Assembly: GCA_007126835.1 (NCBI GenBank)
Contig: SLAO01000093.1
Coordinates: 1 to 20,123, forward strand
DNA: 20,123 nucleotides
From: Nitriliruptorales bacterium
Lineage (GTDB): Bacteria > Actinomycetota > Nitriliruptoria > Euzebyales > Egibacteraceae
Direction: 5' to 3'
How positions within the stretch are numbered: position 1 is the first letter of the stretch; each line of letters opens with the position of its first letter. Made by a program: the position numbers and the translations under genes. Shown here one piece after another: positions 5,677-12,656 of this stretch. The notes beneath the pieces were generated by a model. That model did not search any database and was not told the DNA's origin. It saw only the letters and a list, made by a program, of their open reading frames with translations.

Positions 5677-6564
5677 TTACGGCGTCTGGATGTCCACCAC
5701 GAGGCGCAGCGGGCCCTCGAGCACCTCGACGGCGAACGGGGCTTCGGTGTCGAGGCCGACGACCCAGCTGAGCGTGGCTTCGAAGTCGCCGGTCTGGACG
5801 GCTTCGGTGGCCACGGTGGTGGCACCGGCGACCCGGTCGGGCCCCTGGTAGGTCAGCTCGTAGGGGTCACCTCGATCGAAGTCCACCCCGGTGGCGCTAA
5901 ACAGGCGGATCTCGAGGAACGCCTCACCGTCGACGTCGACGTCCTCGCCCTTGCCGGCCGTGCGGATCGGTGGGTCGACGTAGCCGACCTCGTAGGCGGA
6001 GGTCCCGTCGTCCTCGAACTCGAGCACGATGCGGTCGAAGTCGTCATGGCCGCCCACACGGACATCGGTGAGGAACGCCACCGTGTCGCCAGGGGGGAAC
6101 TCCCCAGAGATCGTCTCGGTGCCGAAGCCGGCGATGGGCGCGGGGCCAGAGGCTGCGTCCTCTGCGGCCTCGTCTGCGTCGGAGCCCTCTTCAGGGTCCT
6201 CGGGCTCGACGGTTTCGGGGGCCTCGGGGGTCTCGTCGGCGTCCGCTGGGGCGGTGGCTTCCTCGGTGTCGTCCTCGGGTTGGAGGGCCTCGTCGGCTTC
6301 CGCGGGTTCCGGCGTCGGCGTCGGGGTCGGGGTCGATGGCTCGTCGGCGAACTCGAGCTGGGTCGGGCCGGTGTCGCGCAGCATGGCCACCGCCGGCAAG
6401 CCGAGAGCGAGCGCCAGGACGACGACCGCCGCCACGACGGTGGACCGCGGCCGGCGCCCACGTCGCATGACGGCGTCGAGCCCTCGGTCGGGGTCCATGC
6501 CACCGGCCTGCGCGCGCACCGCATCTGCAGCGTCTCGCCCACGCCGTTCTAGGGGGTCAGTCAT
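5677..6564 (-). CDS. Membrane-anchored AMIN-like domain protein, candidate anti-sigma partner
   Basis: The protein has 295 residues from ATG 6564, which sits nine bases after AGAGG; an ATG at 6573 directly abuts that site and is less likely. It overlaps the sigma gene's end by eight bases. Residues 1-41 are a charged cytoplasmic tail (GLDAVMRRGRRPR), 42-61 a transmembrane helix, about 70-135 a Pro/Thr then Asp/Glu-rich linker, and 140-295 a domain with DFDRIVLEF, YEVGYVDPP, YQGP and LSWVVGLD, matching the AMIN-like domain found in actinobacterial envelope proteins. Gene order and topology are those of an ECF anti-sigma factor, but the zinc anti-sigma HxxxCxxC motif is absent. I infer an envelope-sensing partner; a plain cell-surface protein is the alternative. 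Confidence 0.8.
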   Translation of the reverse strand: MTDPLERRGRDAADAVRAQAGGMDPDRGLDAVMRRGRRPRSTVVAAVVVLALALGLPAVAMLRDTGPTQLEFADEPSTPTPTPTPEPAEADEALQPEDDTEEATAPADADETPEAPETVEPEDPEEGSDADEAAEDAASGPAPIAGFGTETISGEFPPGDTVAFLTDVRVGGHDDFDRIVLEFEDDGTSAYEVGYVDPPIRTAGKGEDVDVDGEAFLEIRLFSATGVDFDRGDPYELTYQGPDRVAGATTVATEAVQTGDFEATLSWVVGLDTEAPFAVEVLEGPLRLVVDIQTP

Positions 6565-7117
6565 CTCGCTCATCCTCTTCGGAGACTCCGAGGGCGTCCG
6601 CCAATGCTTGACGGGCCCCGTGCAGGTGCGCCTTGGCCGTGCCGGGCGCGCAACCCATCGACTCGGCGACCTCGTCGACGGACAGGTCAGCGTGATAGCG
6701 CAACGCCACCGCCTGGGCCTGCCGGCGGGGCAAGCTGCGCACGGCGCTCCAGAACGCGTCGGCGTCCTCGGGCAGGTCGTCGTCGGCCGGCAGCGGTGGT
6801 CGGGCCCGCAGGCGGGCCAGAGCCCGGGCCTCCGCGGCGATCCGCCGCCCGCGTGAGGTCGCGAGGTTCGCGGCCACCGTCCGCACCCAGCTGTCGGGCC
6901 GGCGGTAGCCCGCGCCGCGCCGCCAGCCGCGGTACGCGCGCACGAACGCCTCCTGGGCGATGTCCTCGGCGGCGACCCACGAGCCGGTCAGGCTGTAGGC
7001 CAACCCGACCACGTCGCGGAAGTTGCGCGCGTAGAAGTCGGCGAAGGGCTCCGCGCGCGCATCCTTCGCCAAGCGCCCAGCCGCTTCGTCTGCTCGCACC
7101 GTGTCCAGTGTCGCCAT
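6557..7117 (-). CDS. ECF RNA polymerase sigma factor, SigE-like
   Basis: The protein has 186 residues from ATG 7117; GTGs at 7120 and 7123 are also usable after the GAGGCGAGG ribosome-binding site. Region 2 is FADFYARNFRDVVGLAYSLTGSWVAAEDIAQEAFVRAYRGW, split here only by helix turns (roughly residues 25-65), with the DIAQEAF core that binds the -10 element and RNA polymerase. Region 4 spans about 120-175 (AVRSLPRRQAQAVALRYHADLS, then CAPGTAKAHLHGARQAL), the helix-turn-helix that reads the -35 element. There is no C-terminal SnoaL extension. It is followed by an overlapping membrane protein gene and preceded by a matching ECF-type promoter, so autoregulation is likely. Confidence 0.95.
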   Translation of the reverse strand: MATLDTVRADEAAGRLAKDARAEPFADFYARNFRDVVGLAYSLTGSWVAAEDIAQEAFVRAYRGWRRGAGYRRPDSWVRTVAANLATSRGRRIAAEARALARLRARPPLPADDDLPEDADAFWSAVRSLPRRQAQAVALRYHADLSVDEVAESMGCAPGTAKAHLHGARQALADALGVSEEDERDD

Positions 7118-7153
7118 CACCACCAAACCTCGCCTCGCGCCATCACGCCGGTA

Positions 7154-7179
7154 AGACGCGTCAGCGACTCGAGAGGTTT
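7154..7179 (-). promoter_or_regulatory. ECF-type promoter for the sigma factor operon
   Basis: On the minus strand AAACC (7179-7175) is followed after exactly 16 bases by CGTCT (7158-7154). AAC at -35 and CGTC at -10 with 16-17 bp spacing is the classical ECF sigma promoter pattern. Transcription would start near 7147, about 30 bases before the sigma start codon. This suggests the sigma factor drives its own operon. The stop codon of a small upstream ORF is at 7182-7184, directly against the -35 element. Confidence 0.7.
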
Positions 7180-7181
7180 AG

Positions 7182-7295
7182 TCACACGGGAAACCTCAGA
7201 GCGATGCGGGTGGAGCCGCCCTGGTCGAACACCCGCGCGAGCACCGCGGCCGCACCGCGCCGGTGCTCGCGGGCGATCCTGAAGGCCGCGATCAC
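7182..7295 (-). CDS. Possible 37-residue microprotein or frameshifted C-terminus
   Basis: This open frame starts at a GTG whose last two bases plus the next A form the stop of the preceding ORF (GTGA overlap). It encodes VIAAFRIAREHRRGAAAVLA and a short tail ending RIALRFPV. Third codon positions are almost all G or C, as in real genes here. It may be a translationally coupled microprotein, or the C-terminus of the preceding ORF displaced by a frameshift. I do not recognise either half. There is no independent Shine-Dalgarno sequence. Confidence 0.25.
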   Translation of the reverse strand: MIAAFRIAREHRRGAAAVLARVFDQGGSTRIALRFPV

Positions 7296-7567
7296 GCAGG
7301 CATGCGCGGCTGGAACCCTGCCAGAATGCGTTCCATCATCCAGTTCGTGCGCGCGCCGGCGACCCCGGTGCTCGGGCACGTGCCGACCCCGTTGAGTTCG
7401 TCGACGACCGTGCGGATCAAGGGCTCCTGCACGTGCGGCGGGTCGTCGATGGGAAACGACTCGACTTGGTCGCCTTTGATCAACTGCACGGGCGTGGGCC
7501 TGGCGACTGCAAAGTGGATGCGGCCGGACGCCCAGGTTTCCTTCGTTGGCGGGACCGCTGACTGCAC
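7292..7567 (-). CDS. Hypothetical small protein, 91 residues
   Basis: The open frame starts at GTG 7567, 30 bases after the stop of the upstream membrane protein gene, without a clear ribosome-binding site. The sequence contains VQLIKGDQVESFPIDDPPHV, then EPLIRTVVDELNGVGTCPST and TNWMMERILAG, which looks like a folded protein and has high G/C third positions. I do not recognise a family, signal peptide or membrane segment. It ends in a GTGA overlap with a further coding-like frame (7182-7295), so the true gene may span 7182-7567 with a frameshift. The antisense frame here is less convincing. Confidence 0.4.
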   Translation of the reverse strand: MQSAVPPTKETWASGRIHFAVARPTPVQLIKGDQVESFPIDDPPHVQEPLIRTVVDELNGVGTCPSTGVAGARTNWMMERILAGFQPRMPA

Positions 7568-7596
7568 TGACCGCGGGCGGGGCAGTCTACCGGTGG

Positions 7597-8640
7597 TCAG
7601 CGTCGCCGCGACCCGCTGCCGCGAGAGCGCCCGCTCGAGCGGCTGCGCGACCCCGAGCTGCGCGACCCCGAGCTGCGCGACCCCGAGCTCCGCGAGCGCG
7701 AGTTTCGCGACCCCGAGCTTCGCCCGGCGGAGCCGCCCGAGCGCCCGGTCCGGGTGCCCGCGCTGCGCCTCACCGACCCGTTGGTGTCCCCCCGGCCACG
7801 CGCCATGCGGCCGCCGATAGCCCCACCAAGCAGGCCGCCGACGAGCCCGCCGCCCATGCCTCCTCGCCGCCGAGACCCGTACCCGCCGCGATAGCCACCA
7901 TATCCAGGCTCGTGCATGCCGCCTTGGTACCGCCGGCGACGGCGTCCACCACCGAGCAGGCGGCGAAGCAAGGCGAACACGACCAGGATCGCGATCGCTC
8001 CCAGGATCAGCGTGGTCGGGCTCATGCCGGCGAGCGGTCCGGGCAGTTGCGAGGTGTCGAAGCCGTCCATGGCCGTCCCTTCCCCGAGCTCGCTAGCGAA
8101 CGCTGCCACCGCGTCGACGGGATCATCGTCAGCGCCGAGCTCGTCGGCGGCCGCGTCGAGCGCAGCGTCGATGTCGGCGCTGGAGTACTCCTCACCCGAC
8201 GCGCCGATCTCATCGGGGGTCACGACCAGCACGACGCCTCCGAGACCCTCCACGAGCGAGTCGGCGGCCGCCTCCGCGCCCTCGGGCGCATCCGCGAGGA
8301 ACGCCGCCGAGAGCTCTACGCCATCGCGGCGGGCGTCCTCGATGGTGCTGGCCAGCCGAGACTCGTCGACGTCGTCGGCCCCGTCCTCGACGACATAGCC
8401 CTCGGCGGCCAGCTGCTCCTCAGTGTCCTGGGCGTGGGCCGGCGCCGCGGCGACCATCAACGCAAGCGTTGAGCTCGCCAGCAAGGCCAGGACGACCGCG
8501 GCCCACGAGGTGGTGCGCACCGTGGTGCGCGCCGCCATGCCCGGGGTGGCAAACGGCGTCAGGGACGACCGAACCGCCACGGAACGGGCTGGTGCGGCTG
8601 TTGGTGTCGCGACGCGCGAGTACCCGACCGTTTCGTGCAT
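7597..8640 (-). CDS. Membrane protein with TPM/DUF6676-like domain and Arg/Ser repeat tail
   Basis: The protein has 347 residues from ATG 8640, which follows GGAGGG by about six bases; the frame remains open to 9099 but overlaps the HNH gene there. Residues 45-70 form a hydrophobic signal ending in AHA before Gln71. Residues 75-195 alternate helices with a strand GGVVLVVTPDE and resemble the small extracytoplasmic domain of Rv1476-type (DUF6676/TPM-like) proteins. A transmembrane helix lies at 209-226 (TLILGAIAILVVFALL), followed by RRLLGGGRRRRRY. The last 110 residues are Gly/Arg-rich, then a run of RSSGS pentapeptides ending SGSRRR, strongly basic and presumably disordered on the cytoplasmic side. 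Function is unknown; RNA or membrane-lipid contact by the tail is speculation. Confidence 0.75.
   Translation of the reverse strand: MHETVGYSRVATPTAAPARSVAVRSSLTPFATPGMAARTTVRTTSWAAVVLALLASSTLALMVAAAPAHAQDTEEQLAAEGYVVEDGADDVDESRLASTIEDARRDGVELSAAFLADAPEGAEAAADSLVEGLGGVVLVVTPDEIGASGEEYSSADIDAALDAAADELGADDDPVDAVAAFASELGEGTAMDGFDTSQLPGPLAGMSPTTLILGAIAILVVFALLRRLLGGGRRRRRYQGGMHEPGYGGYRGGYGSRRRGGMGGGLVGGLLGGAIGGRMARGRGDTNGSVRRSAGTRTGRSGGSAGRSSGSRNSRSRSSGSRSSGSRSSGSRSRSSGRSRGSGSRRR
7642..7731. repeat. 15-bp in-frame tandem repeat encoding the RS-rich tail
   Basis: Six 15-bp units run from 7642 to 7731. The first three (7642-7656, 7657-7671, 7672-7686) are identical and the next three are diverged. 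On the minus strand they encode RSSGS-like pentapeptides of the membrane protein. Because the unit is a multiple of three, copy-number change would keep the frame. Confidence 0.9.
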
Positions 8641-8797
8641 GTCCACCCTCCGCCCGCCTCGGACGCCGAAGAACCCCCTCGGCCACTGTAGCGCCACCGG
8701 CTCACACGAGGGGCACGGGGCGTTGGTCGACCGCCGCGTCGACGGTCGCGCTGGCCCTCGGTCTCCCCGGGTTGCACGCCCGGCCATGCCACTCGGT

Positions 8798-9979
8798 CTA
8801 GCACTCGCCGGGGTCGTAGCCGCGGTCGGGCTCTGCCGCCAGCCGGGCGGGACCGATCTTGCCCAGCAGCGCCGTGGCCTCCTGCGGGTCACTGGGCACG
8901 AAGGTGGCTCCCTGCTGCCACAGCGGCGTGCCGGGCGGCAGCCAAAGGTAGAGGCTGCGGGCGGCACCGAGGGTCCGCTGGGGCCACCGTGGCCAGTCGA
9001 TCTCGCCCGCCGCCGCCGCGAATCGCCGCCCCGCGCGGGTGTCGTGGTCGAACCGGTGGCTCCAGCGCTGCAGGTGCGGGGCGACCGCCGGCAGCGCATC
9101 GCGTTTGCGGTTGTTGCAGGGCGCGTGCGCCACCACGAGGTTGTGCAAGCCGTCGTCGGGATGCTTCGCCCAGGGCACGAAGTGGTCCACCTCCGCGCCG
9201 GTTGCCACGTGCTGGAGGCAGTAGAAGCACGCGCCCTCCTGCGCGTCCAAGAGCGGCTCGCGGACCGGCGAGAGACTGCGCCGTTGCGCGCCGAACAAGA
9301 ACGCCTCGAGCTGGGCTTCCTCGAGATGGTCAGCGTTGCGCTCCGCGGTGAACGCCGCCCAGCGTTGCTGCACCAGCGGGCGGATGAGGCCGGCCATCCG
9401 CACGAGCCAGTGCTCGGCGCCGGGACGCAGGTGCAGGCGGTCGTCGAAGTCCGCGCGCTGGACCCGGCTCGGCGACACCTCGCCGGGCCATCCGAAGTCG
9501 TAGATGAACCGGTGCTCGACGGATTGGCCGCCCCAACCGAACCGTTGGAGCTTGGGAAGCGGCATGCGGATCACCGTCGTGACGACGTCGCGTTCGAGCG
9601 CGTCGATCGCCGCGGGATGTCTGCGCCGCGCCTCGGCAAGGGGCAGGCCCGGCGGCAACGCGAGCTCACGCTTGCGAGCCTCGAGCTTCGCGACGACGTC
9701 GTTGCGCCCAGTGCTTTGTCGCACGCGGTGGTCGCCCAGCGGCCGCGCTTGCAGCCAGTACAGCTGGAACACGCGCCGGCCGACCCGCTTGCCGGACAGC
9801 ACGCGGGGCGCCCGGCCGGCGGCATCAACGCCCGCGCGGCACTCGTCGACGAGCGCGAGCAGGACGGCGTACTTGTACGTGGCGGTGAACCGTCCTCCGT
9901 CGAGCAAGGCGATGAGGCGCTCGCCGAACGCCAGCGCGTCGTCGACTGCTGCGTCGCCCACTACGTCCCCCGTGGTCAT
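8798..9979 (-). CDS. HNH endonuclease domain protein
   Basis: The protein has 393 residues from ATG 9979; upstream in-frame codons look non-coding and no ribosome-binding site is obvious. The N-terminal 240 residues are helical and unassigned (LYWLQARPL, RFIYDFGWP). Residues 250-300 hold a treble-clef HNH nuclease: CFYC (Cys251, Cys254), EVDHFVPWAKHPDDGLHNLV with the catalytic His266 and Asn280, and APCNNRK with the zinc-side Cys288 and the second metal-site Asn. The family is widespread in Actinomycetota as stand-alone genes; whether it acts in defence, repair or recombination is not established. There is no partner methylase or restriction subunit next to it. The 157 bases downstream, before the start at 8640, hold nothing recognisable. 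Confidence 0.9.
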   Translation of the reverse strand: MTTGDVVGDAAVDDALAFGERLIALLDGGRFTATYKYAVLLALVDECRAGVDAAGRAPRVLSGKRVGRRVFQLYWLQARPLGDHRVRQSTGRNDVVAKLEARKRELALPPGLPLAEARRRHPAAIDALERDVVTTVIRMPLPKLQRFGWGGQSVEHRFIYDFGWPGEVSPSRVQRADFDDRLHLRPGAEHWLVRMAGLIRPLVQQRWAAFTAERNADHLEEAQLEAFLFGAQRRSLSPVREPLLDAQEGACFYCLQHVATGAEVDHFVPWAKHPDDGLHNLVVAHAPCNNRKRDALPAVAPHLQRWSHRFDHDTRAGRRFAAAAGEIDWPRWPQRTLGAARSLYLWLPPGTPLWQQGATFVPSDPQEATALLGKIGPARLAAEPDRGYDPGEC

Positions 9980-10123
9980 GCGTTGACCGGCAGGGGGCGG
10001 GAGGGTACCGGGCCGATGAAGCGTCGGGCGGGGGCGTGCGGACTGGCGCGGCGGGGCATACCAGACCCGCAAGGTTCGGTTCCGATCAGCGGCGACGAAG
10101 CCCACGAAGGCGAGGCTGCGAGC

Positions 10124-10315
10124 ATGGCGAAAACGCTTCAAAGGCCCGTCCGGGGCAAGGGCCGCATCATCGCCGGTGTCTGCGCGGCCGTCGCTGACCG
10201 CTTCGGGATCAGTCGCTGGCTGGTGCGCGTGGTCTTTGTGATCACCGGGTTCGTAGGTGCCGGGGAGATCGCCTACATCGTCCTGTGGATCCTCATCCCA
10301 CGCGCGCGTCGCTGA
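10124..10315 (+). CDS. PspC domain-containing small membrane protein
   Basis: The protein has 63 residues, from an ATG preceded by GAAGGCGAGG. It is essentially one PspC domain: RGKGRIIAGVCAAVADRFGI, then RWLVRVVFVITGFVGAGEI and AYIVLWILIPR. The GVCAGLA-like turn (here GVCAAVA) and the final W(I/L)xxP are typical. In the phage-shock response PspC is a membrane protein sensing envelope stress; stand-alone copies in Actinomycetota are common and their role is less clear. It is divergent from the HNH gene and followed by a methyltransferase that appears to have its own promoter. The open frame upstream is antisense to the HNH gene and is not part of the protein. Confidence 0.93.
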   Translation: MAKTLQRPVRGKGRIIAGVCAAVADRFGISRWLVRVVFVITGFVGAGEIAYIVLWILIPRARR

Positions 10316-10369
10316 CGCCCGGCGATGCAGGGACGGTAGAGCAGGCGGTCTAAGAGTTCGATGACGCCG

Positions 10370-10397
10370 CTGACGCGAACGGCCGGTCGACTAGGTT
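10370..10397 (+). promoter_or_regulatory. Promoter for a leaderless methyltransferase gene
   Basis: CTGACG (10370-10375, close to the TTGACx -35 consensus) and TAGGTT (10392-10397) are separated by 16 bases. Six bases then lead to the ATG at 10404, so the transcript would begin at or just before the start codon. No Shine-Dalgarno sequence is present, consistent with leaderless translation. Confidence 0.5.
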
Positions 10398-10403
10398 GGC
10401 GGC

Positions 10404-10952
10404 ATGATCCATGACGACGGTGAGGGCTACCAGCGTCGAATCGAGCAGCGGCTGGCCTGCGAGGGGGACCCGCACGGCGAGGTGGGGTTCGTCGAGCGCT
10501 ACGCACCGTCCACGGTCCTCGACGCCGGCTGTGGCACCGGCCGGGTCGCGATCGAGCTGGCCCGCCGCGGCTACGAGGTGGTCGGCGCTGACGTCAGCGA
10601 GGCCATGCTGGCCACGGCCCGACGGCTCGATTCCACGGTGTGCTGGCTGCACGCCGACCTCGCTGAGCTCGACCTGCAGCGCAACTTCGACATCGTCGTG
10701 ATGGCCGGCAACGTGCCGCTGTTCACCCCGCCGGCCACGACCGCCGGGGTGGTGGCCGGCTGCGCCCGGCACGTCGCCCCTACCGGTCGGCTGATCGCCG
10801 GCTTTCAGCTCGACAGGGGCTACGACCTGGCCACCTACGACACGCAGGCCGCAGCTGCGGGCCTGACGCTGCGCGAGCGCTACGCGACGTGGGACCGTGA
10901 TCCGCTGCAGGCCGCCAGCAACTACGCCGTGTCGGTGCACCGCCCCGCGTGA
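10404..10952 (+). CDS. Class I SAM-dependent methyltransferase
   Basis: The 182-residue protein is a minimal Rossmann-fold methyltransferase. Motif I is VLDAGCGTGRVAIELA (residues 38-53), motif II YEVVGADVSEAML with the acidic residue that binds the SAM ribose, and motif IV is FDIVVMAGNV. The end (ERYATWDRDPLQAASNYAVSVHRP) resembles small methyltransferases annotated as ubiquinone/menaquinone-like; the acceptor is unknown. The last codons lie inside the first unit of a 24-bp tandem repeat, so the C-terminus has probably been reshaped by repeat expansion. It is convergent with the MetE-like gene. Confidence 0.92.
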   Translation: MIHDDGEGYQRRIEQRLACEGDPHGEVGFVERYAPSTVLDAGCGTGRVAIELARRGYEVVGADVSEAMLATARRLDSTVCWLHADLAELDLQRNFDIVVMAGNVPLFTPPATTAGVVAGCARHVAPTGRLIAGFQLDRGYDLATYDTQAAAAGLTLRERYATWDRDPLQAASNYAVSVHRPA

Positions 10953-11008
10953 CTGGCAAGGCACCGCCCCGCGTGACTGGCAAGGCACCGCCCCGCGTGA
11001 CTGGCAAG
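10937..11008. repeat. 24-bp tandem repeat spanning the methyltransferase stop codon
   Basis: Three exact 24-bp copies occupy 10937-10960, 10961-10984 and 10985-11008, each beginning GCACCGCCCCGCGTGACTGG, followed by a decayed partial copy. The first unit contains the stop codon of the methyltransferase (TGA at 10950-10952), and every later unit carries the same TGA. The array sits in the convergent gap before the MetE-like gene's end at 11081. Confidence 0.95.
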
Positions 11009-11080
11009 GCAACCGCACCGCGCGGAACATCAACGAGCTCCTCGACGTGGCCGGACCTGCGCGTCGAGGCCGCGCGGCGT

Positions 11081-12223
11081 TCAGATCCCGAGTTGCTGTG
11101 ACGCCATCGCGGCACCCTCGACCCGGGCCGCGATCTTGGCGAACGCGATATCGCGGGCGAAGTCAGGGGATCCGTGCTTGGGCTTTTCGTCGATCGAGAA
11201 CGGTGAGAACCCGCAGTCGTCGGTTGCACCGAGCCGCTCGACGGGGATGTGCCGTGCGGCGGTGGTGAGCTCGTCGCGGACCTGCTCGGGGGTCTCGACG
11301 GTGGGGTTGAGCGGGTCGATCACCCCCATGAAGCAGACCTGTCCGACACCGTTGGCGTCGGCCCGGCTGTACTTGCCGCACAGCTCGTAGACCTTCTCGC
11401 GATCCCGCTCGCTCGCACACTGGATGAGGAAGTAGCCGGCGTTGATCTGGAACATCTTGCTCAGCAGCAGCTCGTACGGGACCTCCGCGGAGTGCACCGA
11501 GTCCAGGTCGCCGCCGGGACAGGTGTGCAATCCGATGTCGGCGCGCTCGTCGGCGGTGAAACGGTCGAGCACGCGGTTGTTGAGGTCGATGAACTCCTGC
11601 AGCATGTCCCGGCCGGTCCAGGGGTTGCGGGCGTCGTTCTTGTTGGCCAGCCGCCCCTCGGTGAAGTCGATGGACACCCGCGACGCACCCGCCGCGAACG
11701 CCTGACGGATGTCCTTCTCCGTCTCGTCGCACAGGTCGGACAGGAACTGCTCACGGGGATAGCCGGGCACCTCACCCTCGAGCGGGTACAACAGCATCAG
11801 CATCGACGGGGCGATCACTGCCTGCTTGACCGGCTTGGTGGCCATCGCGACCGCCTGCTCGACGAACTCCGCGGCGTAGGTGCGATACCGGAACGGGCCG
11901 CTCTTCAGCCGTGGCAGCTGACGATGATGGCCGTCGTCGAAGATCGCGAAGAACTGGCCGTCCGGCGCGAGGTTGTCCGCCAGGCCGGTGCCGCCCAGCG
12001 TCTCGGTCAGCGGGTAGGTCGCGAAGCTCGACGCACGCTGCTCCCCGTCGCTGACGATCCGCTGACCGGTGGCCTCCATGCGCTCGATCGAGTCGTGACA
12101 GGCTGCGTCTTGCTCAGCTACAAGCTGCTCGCGGTCGATCTCGCCAGCGTCGTAGGCAGCGTAAGCCTCCTGCAACCGCATGGGACGAGGCAGCGAACCG
12201 ACGTTCTCGGCAGGAATTGCCAT
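11081..12223 (-). CDS. MetE C-terminal-like (core) cobalamin-independent methyltransferase
   Basis: The 380-residue protein starts at ATG 12223, five bases after a perfect AGGAGG. It corresponds to only the C-terminal catalytic barrel of MetE (full enzymes have about 750 residues). NVGSLPRP (7-14) is the substrate-entrance motif. The zinc ligands that activate the thiol are recognisable as His233 and Cys235 in LHTCPGG and Cys337 in TDDCGFSPF. FMGVIDPLNPTVETPEQV (298-315) is typical of the 'methionine synthase II' group. Known members include archaeal core-MetE, which takes methyl from a corrinoid protein, and alkyl-CoM transferases; which thiol and donor are used here cannot be read. There is no metF or corrinoid protein nearby. 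Confidence 0.88.
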   Translation of the reverse strand: MAIPAENVGSLPRPMRLQEAYAAYDAGEIDREQLVAEQDAACHDSIERMEATGQRIVSDGEQRASSFATYPLTETLGGTGLADNLAPDGQFFAIFDDGHHRQLPRLKSGPFRYRTYAAEFVEQAVAMATKPVKQAVIAPSMLMLLYPLEGEVPGYPREQFLSDLCDETEKDIRQAFAAGASRVSIDFTEGRLANKNDARNPWTGRDMLQEFIDLNNRVLDRFTADERADIGLHTCPGGDLDSVHSAEVPYELLLSKMFQINAGYFLIQCASERDREKVYELCGKYSRADANGVGQVCFMGVIDPLNPTVETPEQVRDELTTAARHIPVERLGATDDCGFSPFSIDEKPKHGSPDFARDIAFAKIAARVEGAAMASQQLGI

Positions 12224-12424
12224 GGCGACCTCCTGACCTGCCCGCGGCGTCACAACAGGCCGCAGCCAGCGGGACACACGCAGCGACGGGCGTGATGCCG
12301 CTGCCGGCTCGGCCGGCTGGCCGAACGCACGTAGTCGTAACAGCCCCACCGGCGCTGATCAATAGACGTGCGGGGCGCCGGCACCTCGACACGGCTGCGG
12401 CGCTCCCGCCTGCGCGGAGCGTGT
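12224..12424. other. Leader region of the MetE-like gene
   Basis: These roughly 200 bases upstream of the minus-strand start contain the AGGAGG ribosome-binding site and a GC-rich inverted repeat around GCCGGC/GCCGGC (about 12300-12325). I looked for SAM, SAH or cobalamin riboswitch signatures and did not find one I could support by eye. No gene is seen here. Confidence 0.4.
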
Positions 12425-12604
12425 TTGGGACGATTCCGGCACCGCCGGGCTGGTCGAAGGCTACGATCAACCCTGCCCAACGGGGCTGCGGCCGGCCTCG
12501 CTGCCGCCCTGCTCACGCTCGGCTTGGCCGCCTGCGAGGTCGAGGAAGGCGCGCTGGAGGACATGGACGAACATGGCCCCGAAGAAGAGGGCAGGGACTT
12601 CTAG
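12425..12604 (+). CDS. Possible small acidic lipoprotein
   Basis: A 59-residue frame from TTG 12425 contains GAAAGLAAALLTLGLAAC, a hydrophobic stretch ending in a lipobox-like LAAC, followed by a very acidic tail (EVEEGALEDMDEHGPEEEG). That is the layout of a lipoprotein with a short mature peptide. The start is uncertain. An ATG at 12368 gives an overlong basic N-terminus. A TACGAT -10-like hexamer at 12462-12467 is followed five bases later by an in-frame CTG at 12473, which would give a leaderless 43-residue version. There is no Shine-Dalgarno sequence. It lies 52 bases before the ABM-domain gene. It may be chance. Confidence 0.35.
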   Translation: MGRFRHRRAGRRLRSTLPNGAAAGLAAALLTLGLAACEVEEGALEDMDEHGPEEEGRDF

Positions 12605-12656
12605 CTCAGCGAGAGCTCCCCGCCCTCGTCCGAACTCCGAAACGAAGGGGCAGCAG

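Noticed and set aside
5344..6552. 402-codon plus-strand open frame
   Set aside because: It is antisense to the AMIN-like gene; Gly/Val-rich low complexity arises from the Asp/Pro/Thr linker on the other strand.
6580..6592. Palindrome CGGAGACTCCG matching the 27-bp array core
   Set aside because: It falls in the 3' coding end of the sigma gene, where the codons for GVSEE explain it; a single occurrence is likely chance.
8423..10315. Very long plus-strand open frame (630 codons) ending in the PspC gene
   Set aside because: It is antisense to the HNH and RS-tail genes, whose motifs are clear. Only the final 63 codons encode a recognisable protein; the rest is an open frame caused by high GC.
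11249..12295. 348-codon plus-strand open frame
   Set aside because: It lies antisense to the MetE-like gene, which has a perfect ribosome-binding site and zinc ligands.
12224..12424. SAM or cobalamin riboswitch upstream of the MetE-like gene
   Set aside because: I could not find conserved box sequences of any known class by eye; only GC-rich inverted repeats are present.
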